Assembly (NCBI GenBank): GCA_021613375.1
Contig: CM038720.1
Location: forward strand, 4,645,889-4,709,888
Length of the DNA: 64,000 bases
Reading direction: 5' to 3'
DNA from: Megaleporinus macrocephalus
Taxonomy: Eukaryota; Chordata; Actinopteri; Characiformes; Anostomidae
Below, piece by piece: positions 46,601 through 59,089 of this stretch. Position 1 is the first letter of the stretch, and the number at the start of each line of letters is the position of its first letter. The translations under genes and the position numbers were made by a program. The notes under the pieces were generated by a model. The model was not told the DNA's origin, did no database searches, and saw only the letters and a program-made list of their open reading frames with translations.

Positions 46601-47440
46601 ATGAGAGATTGGTGGAGGAGCGAGGATCACACACGGGCATCTCTTTGATAGAGCCTTCCTTCAGAGCGGCTGGCGAAGCGGGAGGAGAAGCCCCGATTCC
46701 TCCCGAGGCGTGGGCTCAGGCTGCGGTAGCTACAGCACATGGCGAGCTCACACTGCCGATAGTATCTGATCTGTCTGTGCCGAGACTGGGGAACGTTTGG
46801 GGGGGGACGTGGGCGGACGAGCTTGTTCTCCGTCCCCCAGCTCGTTCCCTGCTTTTACATGTGCCGGCGCTGACCTGTCGGAGGCACCGAGAAACTGTAA
46901 ATCCATCCCTATACCTTTGGATCGCGCCCTTCTAATGGATTGTACGGAATTGATTGCTGCTAAAGGGGGAACAGAGGGCCTGTGTTTAATAAGGATCTCC
47001 GCTGTGAATCTTGAAAGGCGGCTATTGTGGCGCCGATCGCTGCAATCCTGCCTGCTAGGTAACCTACTCGTTCTCAGGTTATTTTGTTTCTTTCTTTTTT
47101 TCCCCATTCTTTCTCCTCCGCACTCTGAAAACACCTCCCGCAGCATGGAGGAAGTAATTAAGCGAGCGCTTTCCAGTCGCAGGCTCGCTCTCACCAATGT
47201 CTGCTGCCTGATTTCCAGAGGACAGGGGCCTGCGGGCTCGCCTCGCTTCGGGGCTTTCGCCGGAGTTGCACCGCGCTTAGCTGACAGCATCAGGTGACCC
47301 GCCGGCACGCTGTTTGCGAGAGACGCCCGGGTCGCCCTGCTTTTGCAACGTAAACACATAATTAAGCGGATCAAGTGGTGCCAGCGTTTACGCTCCACCG
47401 GCCACAAGACAATCAATGAGGGGCCTTGGCAGACCACCGT
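43601..47440. other. 3.8-kb repeat-poor, CpG-containing island (candidate regulatory or conserved non-coding DNA)
   Basis: The longest stretch of the window without minisatellites or recognisable transposons. Sequence is complex on both strands, with CpGs and many homeodomain-type cores (TCTAATTAGCGTG near 44,659, GCTAATTACG-like sites, CCGATTGGCTGG near 46,511, TTAATGAGAGCCC near 46,551). A GA/TC-rich block sits at 45,505-45,680 and a T-run at 43,876-43,912. Frames up to 229 codons (minus, 46,748-47,437) and 166 codons (plus, 46,797-47,297) lie on opposite strands over each other without domains, as expected in GC-rich non-coding DNA. Conservation was not measured. Confidence 0.4.
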
Positions 47441-48056
47441 TAGTATACAAATGTATCTAATCAGTATGAGGCTAGTGGCAGGCCAGAAGCGTTTTGAGAT
47501 ACGCGTCCAGACAGATCATTAGTGGAATAGTTCGACCAAAAAATTTAATTTATACCACATGCCTTTTAGTCCGGTATTGATCGGCCATGTTTCGCGCTAG
47601 AGCCAGGATGCTAACGTGGCTAACAAGGGATGGAAGCTTATGTGCTATGTGAAGAAAGAAGGGGCGCAACAGCAACTAGTATGAAACTAACAAGCGGGGA
47701 AGCTCACCCACTGTATCAGTGTCAACTACAAAGAATAGTTTCAGTTTCAGGCAAGAGAGGGATGACAGTACCAGTGGGGAACCTTTGAGGGGAGCCCATA
47801 ATCCTCCCAGACTCTGGGGAGTTATTGTCTATCTAATTTAGTAATAATGGTTGATAGTAAAGTTTGGGGCCTTCTAATTCAATTCTTGGTTCAGGAGTTA
47901 AAATCGTGGAACAATACAAAGAATCAATTCAAAGTATATTGGTGGTTGCAGCTGTTCCATAGGTTAGGACTTCAGGAGCTGGACAAAAGATCTGGTATGC
48001 CAGGTGATCTACCAACATGATTGGGAAAAGATAATGGGATGAATGGATGGGATCTA

Positions 48057-48058
<2 letters not shown>
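47441..48058. other. Unique interval, possible MITE text near 47,520
   Basis: GGAATAGTTCGACCAAAAAA near 47,524 resembles the start of common fish non-autonomous DNA elements, but no matching end was found. Confidence 0.3.

Positions 48059-48127
<69 letters not shown>
48059..48127. repeat. (TA)n microsatellite
   Basis: About 34 uninterrupted TA dinucleotides. Confidence 0.98.
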
Positions 48128-48129
<2 letters not shown>

Positions 48130-48900
48130 TTGTAAGACCTTACAATTCATTTTTGTCCTCTGGAGGGGACATGAGTCTCCAAAAGATATTTAAAAAACTA
48201 AATAAGGTACCTCGCTAAATGGGAGTGAGAGATAAGCTGTCAAATAATATGAATTTGTTTTGTTTCTATAGCTTATAATTAATATATTTTAGGTATAAAA
48301 CTGCTGTAGCTAGTTCTCAAAGCAGTTTTTATTAATGTGCACAAACGTTTATCTACCTAACAGCATACTTTTTAATGTCCTTCGTAGTGGAGACATTGGG
48401 ACTAAATCTGGTTTTATATGAAATTAATGGCGTCACAAGTGACAGGAATTTAACTGATTTAACTTTCCTAGCACGGCACACCGGCCACGCAAACGCAAGT
48501 AATTTACTACTACGACTGTAACACTGGAAGAAAATGTATTAAAATATATACATTTATATGTGTATATCAACAAATAATGTGTTGTACTTTAAGCAGTGTA
48601 TACAGTTCTATAATTCCAACCTTGAAATAAATAAAAAAAGTAAAATATACATTTATGTGCAGTATTGATCTTCAGAGTGGTGGGCAGTTTGCTTCCCACT
48701 ACACCCTGATACAAACAAACACCTGTTTATTCTAGAAGTTTACTGTTTACACAATTCAAGCTGTTGAATATGATATTTGTTGCCGTTGGATGCAATTACG
48801 CTTTCAAAATTGATTTCAAATCTTCATGAATTCATGTTTGTATAAATACGTGTATTGCGATGCGTTTTTAAAATGATGATTAGCGCCCTCTTTTGTTTTT
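48128..48900. other. Unique AT-rich interval, no gene seen
   Basis: Stops in all frames; no repeats recognised. Confidence 0.4.
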
Positions 48901-48904
48901 GAGA

Positions 48905-49105
48905 CAGAACTGCACGTGAACTTCGAGTTAAGAAGAATTTACCGAGTTACGAGTGGGTCAGACTACTCTTACATTTACGAACGACTTTACGCACTACGTT
49001 AGTTACGAAGCCTTTCGGGAAACATTCGTGATTTTAAGAATGTTCTAAAGTATGAAGTTACTAGGTACTTAGCGTTACGAACGTTTTGGGAAACGCACCT
49101 CTGGT
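48905..49105. mobile_element. Possible Harbinger-type MITE remnant
   Basis: The right end GTTACGAACGTTTTGGGAAA-CGCACCTCTGG (49,074-49,104) reads on the minus strand as a CCAGAGGTGCGTTTCCC-type terminus, a style common in fish PIF/Harbinger non-autonomous elements. An internal near-copy (GTTACGAAGCCTTTCGGGAA near 49,003) suggests partial duplication. The left end was not identified. Confidence 0.3.
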
Positions 49106-49480
49106 CTGAACTGTCCAACGGCGTTGCGTTAGTGGTGCCTCACTTGTGGAGCTTGGTGGAAGCAATTAAAAGCCTTCATCCTGCCTACTTGCAAGCGTTG
49201 TGTGATGGTGAGGGGTGGGGGAGACCTAGGCTGCATTTCAAAAGCTAGGCTGCGGTCCATGTGGGCTGCGTTCGTAGACCACTATGTTATCCAAGACCGG
49301 TTCCAATCAGAGAGGTCCCTCGAGTCCGGCTGAGAAAGGAAGCCCAGAGTTTCGAGGACGCTACCAGAGTGTCCTTCACAACTTTCTTCAAAAGTAAGCC
49401 CACCGGAAGAAACCTATTACTACACTTGTGTTTAGGAGGGTCTATATACTGCATTACAGCATAGACGGTATGCTGTTTCT
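49106..49480. other. Unique interval, no gene seen
   Basis: A 67-codon frame at 49,261-49,464 has no recognisable domain. Confidence 0.4.
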
Positions 49481-51013
49481 TAAAGGTGCTATAGAAACCA
49501 GCTGCCTTTCTGTATGAGCTCTGTTCTGATTGGCTGGTTTACAGGTGAGATGTGGCAATGATCACACAGAAGCAACATAGACCAAATAAAAAGATGCTCT
49601 GTGTAAATAAGCTCCGCCCTCATACTATTTAATTAGCTATGCTAGTTACTTGGAGCTGATAGTATCTAACGTTACTAACTATCAAACACAAAGTAGATTA
49701 AAGCTGAAACTTTTAGTTTAAGATGATCTACTTCAACCAGCACACAGTGGATCTGTCTCAAATCCTACTGAGCTCCTACATAGGCAGCATTTTACGTCAT
49801 AGTATGCGCTCCCGACATGTAGACTGTCCCAATTCTTACATACCTTAAACATGCTGTCTACTGAGAAACCTTATTTAGACCTGATTTTAAGGAAGCATCG
49901 AACGCTTCCTTAGCCGCTAAGACAATCCCATGATGCACCGCAGGCTAATCTAGGAGCAGTGAAGTGGTTTTAAAATGTGAGTTATTTTGATTCTCTCTGG
50001 AGTTTTAATGTGTTTCTGGTCATATAATCACACAAAACAGTATTTTATTATCAACTCTGTAACGAGTCCTTCACCATTTACACTTTATACTCCAGACATT
50101 AGCATTTATGCTAGCGGATTTTTAAGCCTCGGGCTATTGTTTTGGATGCCGGCTGGTAGCCTAGCAACCAGCTAAACCACCGGTGGTGTGCTGCGGTGGG
50201 TGGGAACAAGCGGTGACGCAGTCTCTCTCTAACTAGAGCGTCTCAGTAATCTGTTTTATGAGGAGAGATGAGGAGAGAACGCTGCTACTTACTACTTACA
50301 CTACTTAGACACTCACTAGGATTTGGGACAGACCCAGTGATCCACTCACACAGCATGGCTGCTACTTCCAGTCACTGTTGGGGTTGTGGTGCTAATAAAG
50401 GTGGAGCTGCTCGTCTCTTCAGTCTCTTCAGTGTTGAACGCTGAGCTGAAGCTGCTCCATGTTGTTGGAGAAACGTACAGACTTCAGAGTTAAAGTTCTT
50501 CAGGATCCTGTTAAAGATGTTGGCGTCTGTATGAGCTGCAGTGTTTAAGGTGGAACATTAGATGAAGAATGTGGCTATGGTCTGGGTCCCCTGGGTCTTT
50601 CCCTATCTGCCTCTGGATAACTGGGGGCATGGTTGCGGTTTCTTGCCCTCATTATTGAGTGCATTCCATGACAAGAGGCACATACACACTGCTGCAAATA
50701 ATAGAATTGTGTGTGGGTGTATATATGTATATGTATAGATATGTGTATGTATGTATGTATATAGATATATCTTTTTTTTTTTCTTTCTTTTTTCCTCTCC
50801 TTTACTGCCTTTAATTAAATTAATTATTTAAATAAAAATGCAAGCATTAACAAGAATAGGCTATAGAAACCTCTGTTTTTGTAAAAGCAAATATGTTTGG
50901 TACATCAGTGCATCCGGATCACCATCTATTGCCAAAATTGCCATGATAGGTTGAAAAAGTACAAAAAAACAAAACAAAAAAAGAATGTGGCGAATAGAAA
51001 CTTTAGGCTGGTT
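49481..51013. repeat. Outer part of the THAP-bearing element (uncertain) and unique DNA
   Basis: CTGATTGGCTGGTTTAC (49,527) and GGAACATTAGATGAAGA (50,550) echo text beside the THAP remnant at 10.2-11.4 kb. Between them I see no domain. A TGTATATGTATAGATATG run lies at 50,715-50,770, followed by a T/C run. Confidence 0.3.
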
Positions 51014-52140
51014 TAAAGGGAACCCCGACTGGTAACACTTGTAAGTCCTAATATGGTGTAAATGACTCTAAATTATTAAGACACTCATAAAAGTATCAGA
51101 TTTATTAGATTTTCTGTAAAATCCGCTGCACGTGGGTCTCCATTGTTGTATCTACTGACGTGATCAGCGGGAAGTGACGTCAAATGGTTGCAGTAACCGG
51201 GCGTCACGCTTGAGCACAGCTAGCTAAACATGCTACTGTTCAGTCTTTACAGTTTGAACTAGAACTCAACATTTCTGACATCAGCGGTGACATCACACAC
51301 CACGTTAGTGTAAATGGTGAACAGAGAGGGTGGAGGAGAGAGTGAACACAGTGCTGGAGTTGTTGTGAAGCTGTGTGTTGGTGTTGATGGAGAAGGAGAG
51401 TGTCTGTTAAAGGAGCTCCGCTTTCTAGCAGGAAACATTCACACTCAGTAAACAGCTCGATACACTGAACGGGAGTGTCTCTGAGCTTCACACTCCTTTG
51501 TTAGTGAAGTAGTATGTTCACTACTAAGACTGGACTTTCACCTTCAGGATCCACAAACGAGGAGAAGCAGCTGATGCTAACGCTAAACCTTCTCAGGAGA
51601 GAATCCAGCGCATGTTCATGTTCACGGTTCTTCTCGCGGTTCTCCATATTCTGGAGCTTTTGGACTTCCTGTGTGGGGAAACTGTGGCACTGCATTGTGT
51701 TTTAGTCTACGCTTAAAACCAACAGCCTCCGTCAAGTCTCTCACCAGTGGTGGTCTACTGAACCACTCAAACTCATCCAGACTGAAGTGAGGAGAGCAGA
51801 GCGGGGGTCTTTGGGTAGCTGTGTTGGTCCACACACTGCTTCACTAACTATTCTCCTTGTTTATGTTTGTGAAGCTGTTTAGACTAATATCAGTCTTCAC
51901 ACTGCCTTTCACTGAAACAACATCAACAACACAATGTACATGGTTTTCTTTAAGCTAGGTTAGTAACTAACACTCATTCCTTCCAACAAACATGGAGCTC
52001 TGACAGTTGGGTTGTTTGTTGGGAAGGAATGAAAAGTGGTGACGTTCCCTTCACAGCCTGGAACACTGGATTTCTACACCACTGTTCCGGTTGCTGGTTG
52101 TTGTTGTGGTTGTATGTAGATGTTGGGGGCCTAAATATTA
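51014..52140 (-). mobile_element. 1-kb dispersed element carrying a THAP fragment, copy 2
   Basis: Near-identical to 34,711-35,665 up to about 51,975. It then continues with ACATGGAGCTCTGACAGTTG and TTCACAGCCTGGAACACTGG, which match 11,400-11,560 beside the third THAP remnant. This copy is therefore longer than copy 1 and links all three loci into one family. Confidence 0.75.
51622..51834 (-). pseudogene. THAP-domain fragment, copy 2
   Basis: Same 70-codon minus-strand frame as copy 1 with only a few substitutions. LCSPHFSLDEFEWF and FKRRLKHNAVPQFPH are present, and here the AVP motif that closes the THAP domain keeps its proline. Frame breaks upstream are as in copy 1. The alternative minus-strand frame at 51,501-51,695 (REKNREHEHALDSLLRRF) may be part of the downstream linker, but no transposase catalytic region was found on either side. 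Confidence 0.65.
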
Positions 52141-52420
52141 ATGAGTCACTGTTTAGGATTTGAATCTTGGCCCAGGATTTGTATCTGAAGAACTTTGAGG
52201 GTTTGAGGGTCACGCTATGTACTAATAAGCTTTCTTCTTCTGAGGACAGCCCTGCCGAGGAGCCACCACTCTCGGCTGCAGCCTAGCTGAGCTGTAGTTG
52301 GTGGTCCCAACTGAACATGACAGAACTGAAAAAAAGAAGAGTTCCCCCAACCCACACAACCCCAGGCCACCCCCCCAACCCACCCCAAATAATGAAAGCC
52401 TGCTCCTTTCGGGTACCAAC
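52141..52420. other. Unique interval
   Basis: C-rich run CCACCCCCCCAACCCACCCC near 52,367. No gene was seen. Confidence 0.4.
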
Positions 52421-53150
52421 ACTGACAGGTTTGCCATACTTCTGCGAGAGGCCTGCGCCAGATCACAGCCCAGCCTCGCTCGGAAGGCGCCCTGTCAAGC
52501 AGCTCCCGGGTTCAAACTGGAAATTGAAAAGGATGCCAGGTCCTCGCTGTCACAGCTAGTGACTGTCAGCGGGCCTGACATCGGCATCGTCATGACAACT
52601 GGAACTAAGCCCCAGCGTGGTGTCACCTCTCGCGCCTCGCCCAGATACAGCGAGGCTCCGGCCTCAATTTCCAGCCGATGGTATCGCCCGAGCTCGACGC
52701 GGCCGGGGTCGCCGGCAAAACGGGCGCCTGCCGTTTCCTCCTAATGAATCACGCTTCCGAGAGGCCGCAACCCCGGAGCTGACAGACAGCCGCCGGGGCG
52801 GCACCTCCGTCACTCACGGAACGTTTTTTTCCGGACGTTGTAAGAGCCTCGCGGCGGCTAATCAGATTCCATTGTAGAACGGAACTGAATTGGATTGACT
52901 GTGAGCGGCGGCGTTCGGCGCATACACCGTATCAACCTAATGAGTAACGAACGGCGAGTAAACGAGCGCCTCGCTGAACCGCCGCTCTCGGAGGAAGCGC
53001 ACAGCAGTCGATGCTGCCTCCTCCTAGGCGTCCTCGCCGCGCCTCCCTGTTCACTCGCGCTGCCGATCCCTGGACTGACGCAGCCCATTCAGCTGAACAC
53101 GGGCTTGATAAACTATTAACGAGACGCTTAGGCGTTAAGCAACAACAAAG
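52421..53150. other. GC-rich repeat-poor island
   Basis: Complex CpG-dense sequence. CGTATCAACCTAATGAGTAACG near 52,928 and CGGCGGCTAATCAGATTCC near 52,852 are typical AT cores in GC context. Frames of 70-148 codons overlap on both strands without domains. Candidate conserved non-coding DNA or a small CpG island. Confidence 0.35.
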
Positions 53151-53354
53151 CTGGGGGGGAGGGGGAGGAGGAAGAGGAGGGTCAGTGTGGGGTGTGGGGG
53201 CGGTGGGGGAATCTGCTTGTACACGTACTGTGAGTGTAAATGGATGCTAAACGTACATTGACAGCAAGGTATAGTAAAAGGCCGGCAGCTGTTTATGTCC
53301 TGTTTGGTCCTATTTGCTGTGCAATCATCTCTCAGATCAGAAGCCACAGTGAGT

Positions 53355-53715
53355 AGTATGTAGTGTATCAGCTCCACTGACCATACAGGACCTCCACTCA
53401 CTGTCCACTGTATCAGCTCCACTGACCATACAGGACCTCCACTCACTGTCCACTGTATCAGCTCCACTGACCATACAGGACCTCCACTCACTGTCCACTG
53501 TATCAGCTCCACTGACCATACAGGACCTCCACTCACTGTCCACTGTATCAGCTCCACTGACCATACAGGACCTCCATTCACTGTCCACTGTATCAGCTCC
53601 ACTGACCATACAGAAGCTCCACTCACTGTCCCCTGTATCAGCTCCACTGACCATACAGGACCTCCACTCACTGTCCACTGTATCAGCTCCACTGACCATA
53701 CAGGACCTCCACTTA
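53355..53715. repeat. 45-bp VNTR, 8 copies
   Basis: TATCAGCTCC at 53,411 and the next at 53,456 give a 45-bp period. The unit, GTATCAGCTCCACTGACCAT plus ACAGGACCTCCACTCACTGTCCACT, is nearly invariant. 45 is a multiple of three, so the 215- and 120-codon minus-strand frames are artefacts. The unit is an internal piece of the dispersed element that continues to 53,990 and recurs at 55.9-56.4 kb. Confidence 0.95.
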
Positions 53716-53995
53716 CAGAGTGTAGTTCATTTGATTCTCTGTATACTTTATTATTCTGTTCTTTAATGATCAGGACCCCCACAGGACCACCACAGAGCAG
53801 CTACTATTAGGGAGGTGGGTCATTCTAAACACTACAGTGACACTGACGTGGTGGTGGTGTGTTAGTAAGTGTGTGTTGTGCTGGTGTGAGTGGATCAGAC
53901 ACAGCAGTGCTGCTGCTGGAGTGTGTAAACACTGTGTTCACTCACTGTCCACTCTATTAGACACTCCTACTACTTGCTGGTCCACCTTGTAGATG
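53716..53995 (+). mobile_element. Dispersed non-autonomous element (fold-back family)
   Basis: AATGATCAGGACCCCCACAG, GTGACACTGACGTGGTGG, GAGTGGATCAGACACAGCAG and TAGACACTCCTACTACTTGC follow the VNTR in order and recur at 55,985-56,300. No frame, so non-autonomous. Together with the VNTR it forms one copy from about 53,355 to 53,995. Confidence 0.75.
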
Positions 53996-53999
53996 TAAA

Positions 54000-55510
54000 G
54001 TTTCTTTTTTCTCTAATAATAACAACATATTTGTTCTGAATTATAACATTTTATGTATTTTCATGATTATTTTCAACATATTTTCTCATAAGATATTTTC
54101 CTCTTTATTATGATACAACACAATGAGTTTTTTGTACTTATGACATATTATCTCAATTTTACAATGTTTTCATCATAATAAGGACTTTTTTTCATAATTC
54201 TAGCTTATTTCAATGTGTGTTCTTAGATTAATGAGGCACTTTTTCATAATTATGATATATTATGTCATTCTTATAACATATTCTCTCATAATAAGAGTAT
54301 TTTATTTTATAATTATGGCGTTATCTTTCTTATTTATCATAATAAGGGGATATTATCTCATAATTATGACATGTTATGCCATTCCTACAACGTAGTTTCT
54401 TATAATTTGGGATATTAACTAATAAATATGACATGTTATACCATTCTTTCAACATATTTTCTCATATTAAAGGGATATTATCTAGAAATCTGACATGTTA
54501 TATCATTCTTACAACATATTTTCTCATAATTTGGGATTTTACCTAATAAATATGACATGCCATTCTTACAACATATTTATTCATAATAAGAGGATATTAA
54601 CTAATAATTATGACATGTTTTGTCATTCTTACAACATATTTTCTCATATTAAGAGGATATTATCTCAAAATTCTGACGTCATTCTAACAACATATTTTCT
54701 CATAATAACAGGATACTCATAAATATGACATGTTATGCCATTCTTACAACATATTTATTCATAATAAGACGATATTAACTAATAATTATGACATGTTTTG
54801 TCATTCTTACAACATTTTCTCATATTAAAGGGATATTATCTCAAAATTATGACATGTCATTCTACCAACATATTTTCTCATAATAACAGGATATTATCTC
54901 ATAAATATGACGTTATGCCATCCTTACAACATATTTTCTTATATTAAGGGGATATTATCTCAAAATTATGACATGTCATTCTTACAACATATTTTCTCAT
55001 ATTAAGGGCATATTACCTCATTATTATAGCATATTATGTCATTCTTACAACATATTTTCTCATATTAAGGGCATATTACCTCATTATTATAGCATATGTC
55101 ATTCTTACAACATATTTTCTCATATTAAGGGCATATTACCTCATTATTATAGCATATTATGTCATTCTTACAACATTTTTTCTCAAATTAAGGGCATATT
55201 ACCTCATTATTATGGCATATTATGTCATTCTTACAACATATTTTTTCATAATAAGAAGATATTATCTCATAAATATGACTGTCATTGTTACCATGTATTT
55301 TCTCATAATAAGAGTATATTACCCAATAATTATGAAATGTTATGTCATTTACAACATATTTATTGATAATAAGAGGATACAATCTAAAAATTTTGACATG
55401 TTATGTCATTCTAAGAACATATTTTCCCATATTAAGGGGACATTATCTCATAATTACGACATGTTATTTCATTTTTATAACGTAACTAAATACTTTTGGT
55501 AATTATGACA
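54000..55510. repeat. ~60-65-bp AT-rich array (ACAACATATTTTCTCATAAT)
   Basis: GTCATTCTTACAACATATTTTC recurs about every 60-68 bp (for example 55,038, 55,098, 55,161, 55,227), joined by CATAATAAGGGGATATTA-TCTCATAATTATGACAT-type text. There are about 24 units, the best conserved at 54,960-55,260. Short frames on both strands are repeat-derived. Confidence 0.93.
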
Positions 55511-55800
55511 TATCAAGTCGTTTTGTAGGATACTGTCTCGTGATGATTAGATATGAGATGTGTAACCTGCCGCTAACTTGCGGGTACCTGTGGTTGCTTT
55601 GCTGCGGCGGGCGTGTCGAGCTGGGTCTGAGATGTGACTGACGACTGGGTTGTTTTGCACGCTCAGCAACTACAGGACGATTTGGTACGAGAACGTGCTC
55701 GCAGTGTAAATCAGCTCGACTTTGTCATTAAGCCTCGGCGCGGAGGCGTCACGGCGCTCTGTTCTAATAACCTCAGTGATTCTGAAGATACGGAACTGGA
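55511..55800. other. GC-rich unique island
   Basis: Complex sequence between two repeats (GTGTAAATCAGCTCGACTTTG near 55,705, CATTAAGCCTCGGCG near 55,727). Candidate conserved non-coding DNA by texture only. Confidence 0.35.
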
Positions 55801-55939
55801 GGGTTATTAACTGAACTCATATTTCAGATCAATTCTAACTTCCTATCTCCAAACAGGGGCTGAAGAGCTCTCTCCAGGACTGCAGTGGACATTTCACTGA
55901 TAGTCCAGTAGTGTAGCCATGACTGCTAACTCTTTATTA

Positions 55940-56425
55940 CAGTCCACTGACCATACAGGAGCTCCATTTACAGACTGTAGTTCATCTGATTCTCTGTATA
56001 CTTTATTACTCTGTTCTTTAATGATCAGGACCCCCACAGGACCACCACGGAGCAGGTATTATATGGGTGGTGGGTCGTTCTCAGCACTGCAGTGACACTG
56101 ACGTTGTGCTGGTGTGAGTGGATCAGACGCAGCAGTGTCCACTCACTGTCCACTCTAAACAGGGCACTGCTGTCTGGATAGTTTTGGTTGGTGGACGATT
56201 CTCAGTCCAGCAGTGACACTGAGGTGTTTTAACACTCCAGCAGCAGCATTGCTGTGTCTGATCCACTCAACCAGCACAACACACACTAACATAACACACG
56301 CTGTGGGGGTCCTGATCATTAAAGATCAGAGTAAAAAGTATACAGAGAATCAGATGATCTACAGTCTGTAAGTGGAGCTCCTGTATGGTCAGTGGAGCTG
56401 ATACAGTGGACAGTGAGTGGAGTTG
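55940..56425. mobile_element. Fold-back element: two head-to-head copies of the dispersed family
   Basis: The left arm 55,944-56,150 reads CCACTGACCATACAGGAGC, GATTCTCTGTATACTTTATT, AATGATCAGGACCCCCACAG. The right arm 56,165-56,396 is its reverse complement (CTGTGGGGGTCCTGATCATT, AAGTATACAGAGAATCAGA, GCTCCTGTATGGTCAGTGG). The centre, near 56,155, is a short GTCCACTCTAAACAGGGCAC spacer. Transcription would give a ~230-bp hairpin. Confidence 0.85.
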
Positions 56426-56463
56426 GTTCTAATGTTGTGGCTGATCCGTGTATATAGTGTATA

Positions 56464-57834
<1,371 letters not shown>

Positions 57835-57892
<58 letters not shown>

Positions 57893-57905
57893 GTATATAT
57901 ATAAA
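57835..57905. repeat. (TA)n microsatellite, right of the TIR element
   Basis: TA run with two ATGTA interruptions, immediately after the CACCC end at 57,834. Confidence 0.95.
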
Positions 57906-58079
57906 ACATGTAATTATGATATCTGGTAATAACAGGCCGCTGGAGGGTTTATTTTAAATTCTGTTTGCTGTTGATGCAGCACCGCCGGCCTAAATATAAC
58001 ATCAAAGTTCCTCTAGAAGATCTGCTGAGATGTTTATTCCACATGTCCAGCGGTCAGTCTTGGAGAGGAATCCTAAATT

Positions 58080-58970
58080 CATGCACTGATGTTGAGGCGG
58101 GGTGGTCAGTTTGTTGTTCTGAGACCACTGTGAACCGCTACACATCCTTTCAGACCCTCATATAGTCTCACAGTTGAAGGCCTAATCTCTCTACCAGGTC
58201 TTCCAGGTGGTTGTTATGGACCTTCACTCACTTTCCTTTGATCATTCTCGTTCCTCATGCCAGCAGGTTCTATTGAACAGCTACACATCCTTTCAGACCC
58301 CCATAGTCTCACATCGGAAGGCCTGATCTCTCTACCAGGTCTTCCAGGTGGTTGTTATGGACCTCCAATCACTTTCCTTTGATCGTTCTCGTTCCACATG
58401 GCAGCAGGTTTAATTGAACAGCTACACATCCTTTCAGACCCCCATAGTCTCACAGTTGAAGGCCTGATCTCTCTACCAGGTCTTCCAGGTGGTTGTTATG
58501 GACCTCCACTCACTTTCCTTTGATTGTTCTCGTTCCACATGCCAGCAGGTTCAACTGAACAGCTACACATCCTTTCAGACCCCCATATAGTCTCACAGTT
58601 GAAGGCCTGATCTCTCTACCAGGTCTTCCAGGTGGTTGTTATGGACCTCCACTCACTTTCCTTTGATCGTTCTCGTTCCTCATGCCAGCAGGTTCTATTG
58701 AACAGCTACACATCCTTTCAGACCCCCATATAGTCTCACAGTTGAAGGCCCGATCTCTCTACCAGGTCTTCCTTGTGATTGTTATGGACCTTTACTCACT
58801 TTCCTTTGATTGTTCTCGTTCCACATGCCAGCAGGTTTAACTGAACAGCTACACATCCTTTCAGACCCCCATATAGTCTCCCAGTGAAAGTTCTCACATC
58901 AAGAGTGAACGCCTTATCTCTCTTATCCTACCTTCCAGGTGGTTGTTATGGACCTTCACTCACTTTCCTT
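58080..58970. repeat. 142-bp tandem repeat, about six units
   Basis: ATAGTCTCACAGTTGAAGGC recurs near 58,162, 58,303, 58,444, 58,587 and 58,730, with a diverged copy near 58,873, so 141-143 bp. Each unit has CTCTACCAGGTCTTCCAGGT, GGTTGTTATGGACCT, CACTTTCCTTTGATCG and AGCTACACATCCTTTCAGAC. No coding frame persists. Confidence 0.92.
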
Positions 58971-59058
58971 TGATCTTTCTCAATTCTCATGCCAGCAGGT
59001 TCTTGTATCTGAACCTCTCCTGAATAATGAACACCTTGGTGTTTGGACTCCACCATGG

Positions 59059-59085
59059 AATGAATGAATGAATGAATGAATGAAT
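59059..59085. repeat. (GAAT)n microsatellite
   Basis: ATGAATGAATGAATGAATGA run just left of the GC-rich block. Confidence 0.9.
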
Positions 59086-59089
59086 TGTT

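Noticed and set aside
46748..47437. 229-codon minus-strand and 166-codon plus-strand frames
   Set aside because: They overlap on opposite strands in a GC-rich island and show no known domain or splice structure.
53135..53782. 215-codon minus-strand frame with GGPVWSVELIQWTVS repeats
   Set aside because: Derived from a 45-bp VNTR (15 codons per unit) that is an expansion inside a non-coding dispersed element.
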